Positions 54,843-64,000 of a stretch of DNA of 64,000 bases are shown here, piece by piece. The notes under the pieces were generated by a model. That model was not told the DNA's origin. It made no database searches and saw nothing but the letters and a program-made list of their open reading frames with translations. The stretch comes from Leifsonia aquatica H1aii (GTDB lineage: Bacteria > Actinomycetota > Actinomycetes > Actinomycetales > Microbacteriaceae). The position numbers and the translations under genes were made by a program. Position 1 is the first letter of the stretch. Every line of letters starts with the position of its first letter. The DNA is taken from NCBI RefSeq assembly GCF_000633535.1, contig NZ_AYMR01000018.1, positions 62,001 through 126,000 of the forward strand, in the 5' to 3' direction.

Positions 54843-55781
54843 TCACCCCCGCACGATCCGCCCCAGCGTCCGCGTGTAGTCCTCCTTGATGATGTCGAGG
54901 TGCGCCCACGTCTCCACCGCTCCGACCTCGGGCAGTGCCCGCAGGTCCTCGATGACCTCCAGCACGCCGGTCCGGGTGGTGCCGACGATGGTCGCGATCA
55001 CGTCGTAGGCGCCATGCGCGTCCGCGGCCAGGTCGACGGCGGTCGCGTCCACGAGGTAGCGGTGCACGGGCTCGGCCGAGCCGCGCAGGGCGATGCCGAC
55101 GCCGACGGCGACGCGGTTGCGGGAGAGGCCTCCCGCGTCGATCGCGGCGATGCGGATGACCCCGGCGTCCAGGAGGCGCTTGACCCGGGCGCGCGCGGAC
55201 GAGGGGGACAGGCGCACGCGGTCGGCGAGTTCGCGGTAGCTGGCGCGGCCGTCGTCCTGCAGCACGGCGATGAGGTCGTGGTCGAGGCGGTCCAGCTTCA
55301 CGGACGTGACGGAGGCGGCGGTGATGAACTCCTTGAGCAGGGCGTCGTAGGTGCTGACCCGCAGGCCGCGGACGCCGGGGATGTCGCGGATGGCGGTCAG
55401 GGTGGCGTGCAGCTCGTCGGTGTCGCCGTGGCGGGACTCGAAGACGATGGGGGAGGAGCCGCTGACCAGCGAGACGAACACCGTGTCGGGGAGGTCGGCG
55501 ATCCGCTCGGCGACGGGGCGGGCGCGGCCGTCGACGGCGACCATGCCGTGGATCAGCACGTTGAGGCCGGCGAACCCGGGGTCGAGGGCGGCGACGACGC
55601 GGAGACCATCTCTCCCGATCAGCGTCCCGAGCCGGCGGGAGACGAGTTCGCGGGAGACGCCGAGGGTGCGGGCGAGCTCGTGGATGCTGGCGCGGCCGTC
55701 GGCCTGCAGGGCGCGGACGAGGCTGCTGTCGAGGGCGTCGGAGTCGCGCTCGGGGGCGGTTCGGTCGGGACGGGTCGGCAC
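54843..55781 (-). CDS. Double Lrp/AsnC-type regulator
   Basis: 312 residues holding two HTH plus RAM units: HTH 1 (SSLVRALQADGRASIHELARTLGVSRELV), ligand domain 1, HTH 2 (HDLIAVLQDDGRASYRELADRVRLSPSSARARV), ligand domain 2 (AYDVIATIVGTTRTGVLEVI). The GTG at 55781 is the probable start; an upstream ATG at 55871 would use the promoter region. Divergent from the transporter-amidohydrolase-decarboxylase-ureohydrolase operon, hence its likely regulator. Confidence 0.87.
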   Translation of the reverse strand: MPTRPDRTAPERDSDALDSSLVRALQADGRASIHELARTLGVSRELVSRRLGTLIGRDGLRVVAALDPGFAGLNVLIHGMVAVDGRARPVAERIADLPDTVFVSLVSGSSPIVFESRHGDTDELHATLTAIRDIPGVRGLRVSTYDALLKEFITAASVTSVKLDRLDHDLIAVLQDDGRASYRELADRVRLSPSSARARVKRLLDAGVIRIAAIDAGGLSRNRVAVGVGIALRGSAEPVHRYLVDATAVDLAADAHGAYDVIATIVGTTRTGVLEVIEDLRALPEVGAVETWAHLDIIKEDYTRTLGRIVRG

Positions 55782-56006
55782 ATCCGCAGAATACCCGGAA
55801 ACGCTCGCGCGCGGCGGCAGATCGACGGAGCGGGTCGAGCGGTGCGGACGATTCGCGATAGTTTTGAGCACATCCCCTGACAGATCGACGGCGACGCGCC
55901 GTGCCTATCGTCGATGTGCGCTTGCAGATCCGCGCCGACCGGATGAGACTTCACGTCGAAACGAGCACGACAATCGAACCAGGCAATACAAGCAAAGGAG
56001 CTTCGT

Positions 56007-57353
56007 GTGTCTCTAACCGCAACGCAACCCCCCGGGCACGCCCGTGCGTTGAAGGCCGGGCTGGCGTCCGTCGTCGGCACGACCATCGAGTGGTACGACT
56101 TCTACGTCTACGCGACGGCCGCGGCCATCGTGTTCCCCCAGGTGTTCTTCCCGGAGGTCAACCACGCCCTCGGCACGCTCGCGTCGTTCGGCACCTACGC
56201 GGTGGCGTACTTCATGCGGCCGCTGGGTGGGATCATCTTCGGCCACATCGGCGACAAGCTGGGCCGCAAGCGTGCTCTGACGATCACCCTCTTCATCATG
56301 GGCGTCGCGACCGTGCTGGTCGGCTGCCTGCCCGGCTACAACACGATCGGGATCGTCGCGCCCATCCTGCTCATCGTGCTCCGCATCGCGCAGGGCCTCG
56401 CGGTCGGCGGCGAATGGGGCGGCGCGAGCCTGATGTCGGTGGAGAGCGCACCGCCGAAGTTCAAGAACTTCTACGGCGGCTTCACCCAGCTGGGCAACCC
56501 GCTCGGTGCGCTGCTGGCCTCCGGCGCGTTCTGGATCCTCGCCGGGATGGGCGACGACGTGCTGCTGACCTGGGGCTGGCGCGTGCCGTTCCTGTTCAGC
56601 ATCGTGCTCATCGGCGTGGGCGTCTGGGTGCGCTACCGCGTCGAGGAGACGCCGGTCTTCGAGGAGAAGATCGAAGGCCACACCCAGTCCACCCCGATCC
56701 TGTTTGCGCTGCGCAACAACTGGCTCGCCATCATCCTCGGCTTCTGCATCATCGCGATGTCGTCCGGCGGCTACGTGATCGCCACGGTCTTCGTGCAGAA
56801 CTTCGCCACGAGCCCGGAGGTCGGCCTCGACGCGAGCGTGATCCTCGGAGCGATGACGGTCGCCTCCTTCATCGAGGCGCTGGTCACCCTGCCGCTAGCG
56901 CTGCTCGGCGACAAGTGGGGAGGCAAGCGGGTCATCATGCTCGGATCGCTGCTCTCGTTCGTGGCCGTGATCCCGCTGGTGCTGGTCATCCAGAACCACC
57001 AGGTGACGCTCATCTACATCTTCGTCAGCGTCATCCGCATCACCCTGAGCGGCGCGTGGGCTCCGCTCTCGACGGTGATGACGCAGATGTTCCGCCCGCA
57101 GGCGCGCTACACCTCGATGTCGCTCTCCTACGGGATCGGCGCCGCGGTCTGGGGCGGCCTGTCGCCGGCCATCGCGACCGGCCTGATCGCCATCACCGGA
57201 ACCTTCTGGTCCGCGATCTGGTTCTTCGGCGCGCTCGCGCTGATCGCCATCATCGGCACCTGGTTCGCGCCGCAGCACTCCGACACCGCGCCGGCGACGG
57301 GATCCTTCAACCCCCGCCTGGACACCACCGCCATCAAGACCACGAGGATCTGA
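56007..57353 (+). CDS. MFS transporter of the metabolite:H+ symporter (MHS) family
   Basis: A 448-residue transporter with 12 predicted helices. The MHS signature GTTIEWYDFYVYATAAAIVFP opens helix 1, and GHIGDKLGRKRAL follows helix 2, with RIAQGLAVGGEWGGASL in helix 4-5. Relatives import organic acids such as shikimate or 2-oxoglutarate. GTG start with AAAGGAG upstream. First gene of the right-hand operon; 3 bp separate it from the amidohydrolase. Confidence 0.92.
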   Translation: MSLTATQPPGHARALKAGLASVVGTTIEWYDFYVYATAAAIVFPQVFFPEVNHALGTLASFGTYAVAYFMRPLGGIIFGHIGDKLGRKRALTITLFIMGVATVLVGCLPGYNTIGIVAPILLIVLRIAQGLAVGGEWGGASLMSVESAPPKFKNFYGGFTQLGNPLGALLASGAFWILAGMGDDVLLTWGWRVPFLFSIVLIGVGVWVRYRVEETPVFEEKIEGHTQSTPILFALRNNWLAIILGFCIIAMSSGGYVIATVFVQNFATSPEVGLDASVILGAMTVASFIEALVTLPLALLGDKWGGKRVIMLGSLLSFVAVIPLVLVIQNHQVTLIYIFVSVIRITLSGAWAPLSTVMTQMFRPQARYTSMSLSYGIGAAVWGGLSPAIATGLIAITGTFWSAIWFFGALALIAIIGTWFAPQHSDTAPATGSFNPRLDTTAIKTTRI

Positions 57354-57356
57354 CCC

Positions 57357-59030
57357 ATGCGACACCTGGCAACCTACGACGACCGCGATTCGGCCCCCAC
57401 CCTCGTGACGGCCGACGTGATCCTGACCGTCGACGAGGGCGCCCCACGCGCGGAGGCCATGCTCACCGCGGGCGGCCGCATCCTGGCCGTCGGCACGGTC
57501 GCCGACGTCGAGCAGGCGGCCCGGGCGGCGGGTGTCGAGGCACGCCGGGTGGACTACCCGGGCGCGACGATCGTCCCCGGCTTCATCGACGCGCACGCGC
57601 ACCCGCTGATGTACGGGCAGCTGCTCACCTGGGTGGACGTCAGCCCCGCGAAGGCGGCGTCCATCCCGGAGATCGTGGAGCTGATGCGGGAGGGCGCCCA
57701 CCGGCTCCCGGCCGGCGTCCCGCTCCGTGGCTACGGCTACGAGCAGCGCAACCTGGCCGAGAAGCGCCACCCCACGAAGGAGGAGCTCGACCGGATCGCG
57801 ACCGACCGCGAGGTGTACATCATGAACGCCTCCGGCCACGGCGGCGTCGTGAACACCTTCACGTTGGAGAAGTACGGCATCACCCGCGACTCGCCCAACC
57901 CCGAGGGCGGCGAGTTCTTCCGGGATGCGGACGGTGAGCTGACGGGCGAGCTGTCCGATGCGGCGTGCAACGTGCTCACCGGGCTGCACGGGGTGAAGAT
58001 CGGCCACCACGGCCCCAACTTCCACCTCGGCGACGAGCCGGCCGAGCACCAGCGCCAGCTCGACATCGCGCAGCGCGAGTTCCTGTCGTCCGGCGTGACC
58101 GCGCTCGGCGACGCCCAGGTGTCGAAGCGCGAGCTGGCCGCCTACCTGGCGATGGCGGACCGCGGCGAGCTGTCGGTGCGGGTCTCGATGTACTTCCTCT
58201 CCCACCTGCTCGACCAGGTGATCGACCTCGGCCTCACCGGGCCGTTCGGCAACGCATTCCTCTCGGTGGCGGGCATCAAGCTCTACGCCGACGGGACGCT
58301 GGGAGGCTGGACGGCGTACTTCCCGGAGGGCTACGTCGGCGACCCCTGCCGCACCGGCCAGCTCTACCACGAGCCCGCCGAGTACGCGGGTCTGGTGGCC
58401 AAGGCGCACGCCGCCGGTCTGCAGACCGCGACGCACGCGCAGTCGCCGACCGCGATCGCGATGGTGGTGGACGCGGTGGAGCAGGTGCTGACCGAGCACC
58501 CGGACGCCGACGCGCGCCACCGGATCGAGCACTGCGGCCTCCCGGACCCGAAGGAGATCGCGCGGATGGCGACGCTGGGCATCCGCCCGGTCAACCAGAC
58601 GCAGCACTACTACAACTGGGGCGAGGGCGTGGAGCAGGCCATCGGCACCCCGGGCGAGCGGTTCAACCCGCTGGGCGAGTTCCTCGAGGCGGGGGTGCCG
58701 GTGACGATCTCGTCCGACGCCCCGGTCGCCGAGCCGCGCCCGCTGGAGGCGATCCAGGCCGCGGTCACCCGCGTCACCCGCCGCGGCCACAAGCTCGGCC
58801 CCGACTCGCTGCGGATCAGCGCGGAGGAGGCCCTGCGCGGCCACACCCTGGAGGGCGCGATCACGATCGGCCGCGAGAACGAGCTCGGCTCGCTCGTCGC
58901 CGGCAAGCGTGCCGACTTCGTCGTCCTGGGAGCGAACCCGCTGACGGTCGAGGCGGACACGATCGCGGCCATTCCCGTCCGCGCGACCTGGGTGGACGGG
59001 ACGCCCCGCTACGACGCCGATGGCAACTGA
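57357..59030 (+). CDS. YtcJ-like amidohydrolase
   Basis: A 557-residue metal-dependent hydrolase of the Amidohydro_3 group: metal-binding FIDAHAHPLMYGQL, a large inserted domain, VAGIKLYADGTLGG, HAQSPTAIAMVVDAVE, RIEHCGLPDP, SDAPVAEPRPLEAI and the terminal GSLVAGKRADFVVL. It hydrolyses an amide or amidine bond of a small molecule. ATG 3 bp after the transporter stop. Confidence 0.88.
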   Translation: MRHLATYDDRDSAPTLVTADVILTVDEGAPRAEAMLTAGGRILAVGTVADVEQAARAAGVEARRVDYPGATIVPGFIDAHAHPLMYGQLLTWVDVSPAKAASIPEIVELMREGAHRLPAGVPLRGYGYEQRNLAEKRHPTKEELDRIATDREVYIMNASGHGGVVNTFTLEKYGITRDSPNPEGGEFFRDADGELTGELSDAACNVLTGLHGVKIGHHGPNFHLGDEPAEHQRQLDIAQREFLSSGVTALGDAQVSKRELAAYLAMADRGELSVRVSMYFLSHLLDQVIDLGLTGPFGNAFLSVAGIKLYADGTLGGWTAYFPEGYVGDPCRTGQLYHEPAEYAGLVAKAHAAGLQTATHAQSPTAIAMVVDAVEQVLTEHPDADARHRIEHCGLPDPKEIARMATLGIRPVNQTQHYYNWGEGVEQAIGTPGERFNPLGEFLEAGVPVTISSDAPVAEPRPLEAIQAAVTRVTRRGHKLGPDSLRISAEEALRGHTLEGAITIGRENELGSLVAGKRADFVVLGANPLTVEADTIAAIPVRATWVDGTPRYDADGN

Positions 59031-59055
59031 GACGGATCCGGGAGGACCAGCAGGC

Positions 59056-60666
59056 ATGGAGACACGCGCCGCACGCACGACCGGATGGGTGCTCATCGAG
59101 ACGCTCCGCAACTACGGGGTGGACACGGTGTTCGGCATCCCGGGCACCCACAACCTGGAGTTCTACCGGCCGCTGAACGCACTCGGAGTGCACCCGGTGA
59201 CCACGCGTCACGAGCAGGGCGCCGGCTACGCGGCCGACGGCTGGTCGCTGCAGACCGGAAAGCCGGGCGTCGTGATCACCACGAGCGGGCCGGGGCTGCT
59301 GAACGCGCTCTCGGCCGCCGGGACGGCGTACTGCGAGTCGCGGCCGATGATCATCCTCTCGCCGGGCCCGGCCCGCGGGCGCGAGTTCGCGGACGTCGGC
59401 ACGCTGCACGAGACCAAGGACCAGCTCGGCGCGGCCTCTGCCATCGTCGAGTGGGGCCGCCGGGTGCAGTCCGACGCGGAGGCGGTCCAGGCCGTGCACG
59501 ACGCCTTCGCGCTGTTCACGACCGGGCGTCCGCGGCCGGTCTACATCGAGGTGCCGCTCGACCTGCTCGAGGAGGAGTCGGAGCTGACCGGCGACGCCCT
59601 GGCGGCGCGGTCCGCCGCGGCGCCGGCGGCCCCCGACGCGCAGGCGATCCAGGAGGCTGCGCGGCTGCTGGCCGCCGCGACCGACCCGGTCATCCTCGCG
59701 GGCGGCGGGTCGCGCGCGGCGACGGCCGAGCTGCGGGCGCTGGCCGAACGGCTGGGCGCACCGGTGGTCACCACCCTGAACGCCAAGGGCGTGCTCGACG
59801 AGCACCACCCGCTCTCGCTCGGCTCCAATCTGCGGCTGGCGGCGGCGCGCAACCGGGCCCGCGACGCCGACGTGCTGCTGGTGGTCGGCTCGAAGCTCGG
59901 CGAGGCCGAGCTCTGGGTCGACACGCTGGAGGCGCGCGGCCGGGTCATCCGCATCGACCTCGTCGCGTCGCAGCTCGACAAGAACCAGGCGGCCGAGGTG
60001 CGGATCGCCGCCGACGCCACGACGGCGCTCGCCGCGATCGGGGATGCGCTCGGCGACGGCACGCCCGCGGACCGCGAAGCCCGCGTCGCCGAGACCGTGG
60101 ACGCCGTGCGGGCCGAGTGCGCCGAGCTCTCCGCCGTCAACACCGCGCTCGCGGAGCACATCGCCGCGGCCCTTCCCGCCGACGCCATCGTCGCCACCGA
60201 CTCCTCGCAGATCGCGTACTGGGGTCTGCTGAACACGCTGCGGGTGCGGACGCCGAACTCGACGCCCTACATGGCCACCTACGCCACCCTCGGCTACGGC
60301 CTCCCCGCCGCGATCGGATCGCGGATCGCCCGGCCGGACCGTCCGGTGTTCGCTGTGGTCGGCGACGGCGCGCTGATGTTCTCGCTGCAGGAGTTCATGA
60401 CCGTCGTCGAGCAGGGCCTCGACCTGACCGTGATCGTCGTCGACAACGGCGGCTACGCCGAGATCAAGCAGAACGAAGCGGACGCGGGTATCGCACCGGT
60501 CGGCGTCGACCTGGCGCAGCCGGACTGGGCCGCCCTCGCCGACGCGTTCGGCGGCACCGGGCACCGTGTGGCATCCGCGACCGAGCTGACGGCAGCCGTC
60601 GCCGCCGCGGGCGCCGCAGGCGGGCTGCACGTCATCCACCTCCCGCAGTCCCGCTTCACGGACTGA
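59056..60666 (+). CDS. ThDP-dependent decarboxylase (acetolactate synthase-like; candidate 5-guanidino-2-oxopentanoate decarboxylase)
   Basis: A 536-residue three-domain ThDP enzyme: catalytic Glu in [39 protein letters not shown], and C-terminal [16 protein letters not shown]...DNGGYAEI cofactor motif. The LHETKDQ element and lack of an acetolactate-synthase regulatory partner fit decarboxylases such as AruI. The neighbouring ureohydrolase makes a guanidino 2-oxo acid the best guess. I chose the ATG at 59056, which has GGAGG 10 nt upstream; ATG 59020 would overlap the previous gene. Confidence 0.8.
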   Translation: METRAARTTGWVLIETLRNYGVDTVFGIPGTHNLEFYRPLNALGVHPVTTRHEQGAGYAADGWSLQTGKPGVVITTSGPGLLNALSAAGTAYCESRPMIILSPGPARGREFADVGTLHETKDQLGAASAIVEWGRRVQSDAEAVQAVHDAFALFTTGRPRPVYIEVPLDLLEEESELTGDALAARSAAAPAAPDAQAIQEAARLLAAATDPVILAGGGSRAATAELRALAERLGAPVVTTLNAKGVLDEHHPLSLGSNLRLAAARNRARDADVLLVVGSKLGEAELWVDTLEARGRVIRIDLVASQLDKNQAAEVRIAADATTALAAIGDALGDGTPADREARVAETVDAVRAECAELSAVNTALAEHIAAALPADAIVATDSSQIAYWGLLNTLRVRTPNSTPYMATYATLGYGLPAAIGSRIARPDRPVFAVVGDGALMFSLQEFMTVVEQGLDLTVIVVDNGGYAEIKQNEADAGIAPVGVDLAQPDWAALADAFGGTGHRVASATELTAAVAAAGAAGGLHVIHLPQSRFTD

Positions 60667-60704
60667 TCCGCACCAGGCAGCACGCAACAGGCACGAGGAC
60701 GACC

Positions 60705-61772
60705 ATGAGCACACCTGATCCGAGCACACCTCCCATGAGCACACACCCCACGAGCACGCCTCCCACGAGCACGCCTCCCACGAGCACGCCCCCTGTCGGC
60801 CCGCTCGACGCGTCGAAGACGCCGCGCTACGCCGGGCTCTCCACCTTCGCCCGGCTGCCGCGCATCGAGGACGTTCCGGCCACGGACCTCGCCGTCGTCG
60901 GCATCCCGTTCGACACCGGGGTCAGCTACCGCCCGGGCGCGCGGTTCGGCCCGGAGCACGTGCGTGCCTCCAGCCGGCTGCTGCGGCCGTACAACCCGGC
61001 GCAGGACTTCTCGGCGTGGGAGGCCGTGCAGATCGCGGACGCCGGCGACATCGCGGTCAACCCCTTCCACATCGACGAGGCGGTGCGGCAGATCGCGGAG
61101 GCCGCGGGCGACCTCGGCAGCCGGGTGCAGCGCATCCTCACGATCGGCGGCGACCACACCATCGCCTACCCGCTGCTCAAGGCGATCAGCGCGAAGCACG
61201 GCCCGGTCGCGGTGCTGCACTTCGACGCGCACCTCGACACCTGGGACACCTACTTCGACGAGCCGATCACCCACGGCACCCCGTTCCGGCGTGCGTCGGA
61301 GGAAGGCTTCCTCGACCGCACCGCGTCGATGCACGTCGGCACCCGCGGTCCGCTGTACAGCAAGCAGGACCTCGAGGACGACGAGCGCCTCGGCTTCTCG
61401 ATCGTCTCGAGCGAGTACCTGGAGGAGAACGGCGTCCCGGCCACGCTGGAGCGCATCCGGCGCCGGGTCGGCGACACGCCGCTCTACATCTCCATCGACA
61501 TCGACGTGCTCGACCCGGCCCACGCCCCCGGCACCGGAACCCCGGAGGCCGGCGGCCTGACCAGCCGTGAGCTGCTGCGCATCCTCCGCGGCCTGACCGA
61601 CCTGAACATCGTCGGCGCCGACATCGTGGAGGTCGCGCCCGCCTACGACCACGCCCAGCTGACCGGCATCGCCGCCTCGCACGTCGCGTACGAGCTGATG
61701 ACCGCGATGGCCCAGGTGATCGTGCGCGAAGGCAGCGCCCACCCGCGCGGACGGGCCGACGCCGATGAGTGA
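60705..61772 (+). CDS. Ureohydrolase (agmatinase/guanidinobutyrase family)
   Basis: A 355-residue arginase-fold enzyme with complete Mn-binding motifs: [19 protein letters not shown], and [22 protein letters not shown]. It releases urea from a guanidino compound; agmatine or 4-guanidinobutyrate are the likely options. The first 32 residues are a Thr/Pro/Ser repeat (TSTPP units) encoded by a 15-bp minisatellite, absent in ordinary relatives. GAGGAC ribosome site before ATG 60705. Confidence 0.88.
   Translation: MSTPDPSTPPMSTHPTSTPPTSTPPTSTPPVGPLDASKTPRYAGLSTFARLPRIEDVPATDLAVVGIPFDTGVSYRPGARFGPEHVRASSRLLRPYNPAQDFSAWEAVQIADAGDIAVNPFHIDEAVRQIAEAAGDLGSRVQRILTIGGDHTIAYPLLKAISAKHGPVAVLHFDAHLDTWDTYFDEPITHGTPFRRASEEGFLDRTASMHVGTRGPLYSKQDLEDDERLGFSIVSSEYLEENGVPATLERIRRRVGDTPLYISIDIDVLDPAHAPGTGTPEAGGLTSRELLRILRGLTDLNIVGADIVEVAPAYDHAQLTGIAASHVAYELMTAMAQVIVREGSAHPRGRADADE
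60719..60793. repeat. 15-bp tandem repeat, five copies, in ureohydrolase 5' end
   Basis: Three near-identical units (60749-60763, 60764-60778, 60779-60793) preceded by two degenerate ones (60719-60733, 60734-60748). Each unit encodes a five-residue Ser/Thr/Pro motif; frame is kept whatever the copy number. Confidence 0.85.
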
Positions 61773-62772
61773 CCACGAGGCCGGCACGCGACCCCGGCCG
61801 GTCGCCGTCTACACCGACGTCGAGGACACCGACCCCGCGGTCGGGATCGCGCTGCTCGAGGCGCACGGCTTCGAGGTGCGCGTGCTCGGCAGCCGCGACC
61901 CGCAGACGATCATCTCCGGCGCTCAGGACGCCGTGGCGCTGCTTCCGGGCTACGCCGCCATCGGCCGCGAAGTGATCGAGGCGCTGCCGCGGCTGGAGGT
62001 CGTCGCACTGATGTCGATGGGCTTCGACTACGTGGACGTGGAGGCCGCGACCGAGCACGGCGTCTGGGTGACGAACGTGCCCGGCGCCGCGACGGAGGAG
62101 GTGGCGACGCACGCCCTGGCCCTCCTGCTCGCCGCCGTCCGCCAGCTGCCGTTCTACACCGGCACGGCCACGGCCGAGCGGTGGAACGAGCGGGCGCCGG
62201 AGGCCCCGCCGCGCCTGAGCGAGCGCACGCTCGGCATCGTCGGCCTCGGCCGGATCGGGCGGGAGTTCGCCCGGCTCGCCGGTCCGCTGTTCGGGCGCGT
62301 GGTCGGCTACGATCCGATGCTCCCGGACACGCCGGAGGTCGCGGCCGACCTCGCCGCCCTCGGGATCGAGCGGGCGAGCCTGGACGCCGTGCGCCGCGCC
62401 TCCCACGCGCTCTCGCTGCACGTGCCGCTGACGCCGGAGACGGCGGGGATGGTGGACGCCGCGTTCCTCGACGGGATGCCGGCCGGATCCATCCTGGTCA
62501 ATGTCTCCCGCGGCGGACTGCTCGACAACGACGCGGTCGCCGCGGCACTGGACAGCGGGCAGCTGTCGGGGGCCGCGCTCGACGTGCTCGACGAGGAGCC
62601 CCCGCGCCCCGGCCACCCGCTTCTCGGCCGCGACGACGTGGTCCTGACCCCGCACATCGCCTACTTCTCGGACTTCACCGAGGGCGAGTACGTGCGGGTG
62701 CAGGCGCAGAACGCGGTGACGGCGATCGCGACGGGCACGCCCGAGTCACCGGTGAACCGACCGGCGCGCTGA
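61765..62772 (+). CDS. D-2-hydroxyacid dehydrogenase
   Basis: A 335-residue NAD-dependent D-isomer-specific 2-hydroxyacid dehydrogenase: [19 protein letters not shown], nucleotide motif [13 protein letters not shown], catalytic Arg in NVSRGGLLD, Glu in VLDEEPP, His in LTPHIAYFS. Similar to CtBP-like or phosphoglycerate dehydrogenase relatives. It overlaps the ureohydrolase stop by 8 nt and closes the operon; it might interconvert a 2-oxo acid substrate of the decarboxylase and its hydroxy form. Confidence 0.9.
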   Translation: MSDHEAGTRPRPVAVYTDVEDTDPAVGIALLEAHGFEVRVLGSRDPQTIISGAQDAVALLPGYAAIGREVIEALPRLEVVALMSMGFDYVDVEAATEHGVWVTNVPGAATEEVATHALALLLAAVRQLPFYTGTATAERWNERAPEAPPRLSERTLGIVGLGRIGREFARLAGPLFGRVVGYDPMLPDTPEVAADLAALGIERASLDAVRRASHALSLHVPLTPETAGMVDAAFLDGMPAGSILVNVSRGGLLDNDAVAAALDSGQLSGAALDVLDEEPPRPGHPLLGRDDVVLTPHIAYFSDFTEGEYVRVQAQNAVTAIATGTPESPVNRPAR

Positions 62773-62871
62773 CGCGGCCACCTGAACGGGGGGAGCACAC
62801 GTCGGGAGGTGCGGCCCGCCGCCATGGCAAGCTGTCCTCGGCGCGCGTCACGGTGATGCGCGGCGAGGGGG

Positions 62872-63459
62872 ATGAGCGTGACCGACGACACCGACGACCG
62901 CGTGCAGGGCGGCAACGACAGTGCCGGGACCGTCGAGCCGACGGCGCAGGCGGCGGACGCCTCGCTCGCCGGATCCCCGGACGCCGATGACGCCGTCCCC
63001 GGCTCCCCGTTCTCGCAGAACGAGCGGGTCGTCCGCGGCCTCGCCCTCGCCCTGCTGGTCATCCCCGCGGGTGTGATCGCCTGGTCCATCCTCTGGAGCA
63101 TCGGCTTCATCGCCTCCATCGTGTCGTGGGGTGTGGCGATCGGCGCGGTCTGGCTGTACCGGGCGGGGTCGAAGGCGCGGGTGACGCGCGGTGCGTTCTG
63201 GGGCGTCGTCGTGATCGTCGTGGTGACGGTGGTGCTCAGCCTGCTCGCCGGGATCGTCATCGACCTGGCCGCGGCCATCGACATCCCCCTCATCGATGCG
63301 CTCACCCGGCCGGAGTTCTGGCAGCTCTTCGCCGACAACCTCTTCGGCAACCCGGACCTCTGGCAGGCCTACCTGCCGCAGGTGGCCCTCGCCCTGCTGT
63401 TCGCCGCTCTGGGCTGCTTCATGACGGTGCGACGGCTGGCGCGCGAGTCCCGGGCGTAG
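62872..63459 (+). CDS. Membrane protein of unknown function
   Basis: 195 residues: an acidic disordered N-terminus (1-55), then four hydrophobic helices (GLALALLVIPAGVIAWSILW, GFIASIVSWGVAIGAVWLY, GVVVIVVVTVVLSLLAGIVI and QVALALLFAALGCFM). The actinobacterial pattern resembles membrane proteins without assigned role. ATG with GAGGGG upstream; 99 bp after the previous gene. Confidence 0.75.
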   Translation: MSVTDDTDDRVQGGNDSAGTVEPTAQAADASLAGSPDADDAVPGSPFSQNERVVRGLALALLVIPAGVIAWSILWSIGFIASIVSWGVAIGAVWLYRAGSKARVTRGAFWGVVVIVVVTVVLSLLAGIVIDLAAAIDIPLIDALTRPEFWQLFADNLFGNPDLWQAYLPQVALALLFAALGCFMTVRRLARESRA

Positions 63460-63491
63460 AACCCGCTCGCTCGACGCGCTAGCGTGTCGGC

Positions 63492-63914
63492 ATGACCGAC
63501 GACGTGCAGTGGGAGCGGGCCGTGGCGGTGGCGCGGTCGGCGTTCGCCGCGCAGGACTTCAGCGTGCTGGTGGGCGCCGAGCTGGTGCGCTTCGAGCCGG
63601 GCCTCGCAGAGGTCCGGGTGCCGTTCCGGGCCGAGCTGCGGCAGCAGTTCGGTTTCGTGCACGGCGGCGTCATCGCGTACGCCGTCGACAACGCGATCAC
63701 GTTCGCGGCGGGCACCCGGCTCGGCCCGGACATCCTGACCTCGGGCATCACGGTCTCGTACCTGCGCCCGGCGACGGGCGACCTGACCGCGGTCGCCACG
63801 GTCGTCGGCACGACCCGCCGGCAGGCGGTCGTGCGCTGCGAGGTGTTCTCCGCCGGGGAGGCCGGGCCGGTCCTCGTCGCCAGCGGGCAGGGCACCGCCG
63901 TCCTCACCGGCTGA
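63492..63914 (+). CDS. PaaI-family hotdog thioesterase
   Basis: A 140-residue single hotdog domain: FRAELRQQFGFVHGGVIAYAVDNAITFAAG (HGG turn and Asp), TSGITVSYLRPATGDL. Similar in fold to PaaI at 8838 but only distantly alike. It should hydrolyse an acyl-CoA. It starts 32 bp after the membrane protein. The remaining 86 bp hold ACCCGCACCG-like short repeats and no gene. Confidence 0.85.
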   Translation: MTDDVQWERAVAVARSAFAAQDFSVLVGAELVRFEPGLAEVRVPFRAELRQQFGFVHGGVIAYAVDNAITFAAGTRLGPDILTSGITVSYLRPATGDLTAVATVVGTTRRQAVVRCEVFSAGEAGPVLVASGQGTAVLTG

Positions 63915-64000
63915 CACGCAGCGACGTCGACGATCCCTGCCCGACCCGCACGCCATCCCACCGATCCCGCACCCGCACCGACCCGCACCGACCCTGCACC

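Overview
The window is high-G+C actinobacterial chromosome, most likely from the Microbacteriaceae (Leifsonia-like). I judge this from the codon bias, a solitary groL behind a perfect CIRCE element, DtxR-type regulation, DUF3263/DUF3027/DUF2530 proteins, and the neighbourhood of XPB helicase, helicase-associated protein, CSD protein, DUF3027 and serC that is also seen in other actinobacteria. This is inference from gene content; there is no rRNA in the window.

Left part, 1-11.1 kb: a phenylacetate catabolism locus. paaABCDE-paaG (minus strand, coupled by 4-nt overlaps) is divergent from a TetR (PaaR-like) regulator; paaZ, paaI, paaH and paaF follow. A shared 22-bp motif lies in front of paaA and of paaF and probably is the TetR operator. 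The ligase (paaK) and thiolase (paaJ) are not in the window. From 11.1 to 15.2 kb an Lrp/AsnC regulator faces a branched-chain 2-oxoacid dehydrogenase operon (E1 alpha, E1 beta, E2). Its E1 alpha/E1 beta junction carries a 53-bp tandem duplication.

Middle, 15.2-37.9 kb: mostly core genes. These are a DMT-type exporter, nitroreductase, msrB, DUF3263, a LytR_C protein, cold shock protein, groL, a lipoprotein, a two-component system, a ferredoxin-type reductase, a FolP2-like/RibD-like/APH-like trio, XPB helicase with its partner protein, a CSD protein, DUF3027, DUF2530, serC, dtxR, an NlpC/P60 hydrolase with a structured leader, and an HNH endonuclease preceded by a His-codon-rich stretch and an intrinsic terminator.

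At 37,956 a tRNA-Arg(CCT) begins an obvious foreign segment. The last 20 bases of the tRNA plus three more (23 bp) recur exactly at 49,615-49,637, bounding an 11.6-kb island of lower G+C and different codon use. The island has no recognisable integrase. It carries a nuclease-like protein, a DEDDh exonuclease-BRCT protein, a three-gene McrBC-type set (unknown protein, McrB, McrC), a beta-class DNA methyltransferase, and a large MORC/Hsp90-like (GHKL) ATPase with a C-terminal PD-(D/E)XK nuclease. A 7-bp repeat (three copies) sits exactly where the GHKL gene goes out of frame; with two copies the gene would run on through the next ORF to give an 857-residue protein. This is the best candidate for an undescribed, possibly phase-variable, defence system. 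A second defence-like cluster follows outside the repeat (49.8-52.9 kb): an SRA-like PD-(D/E)XK endonuclease, a MazG-like pyrophosphohydrolase and a GIY-YIG/DUF2075 helicase broken by an internal deletion.

Right part, 53-64 kb: a RibD_C-type reductase, arfB, an S4 protein, a truncated LysR-like protein, a double Lrp regulator, and a five-gene operon (MHS transporter, YtcJ-like amidohydrolase, ThDP-dependent decarboxylase, ureohydrolase, D-2-hydroxyacid dehydrogenase) that looks like catabolism of an arginine-derived or other guanidino compound. A membrane protein and a hotdog thioesterase end the window. No CRISPR array, rRNA or insertion sequence was seen.
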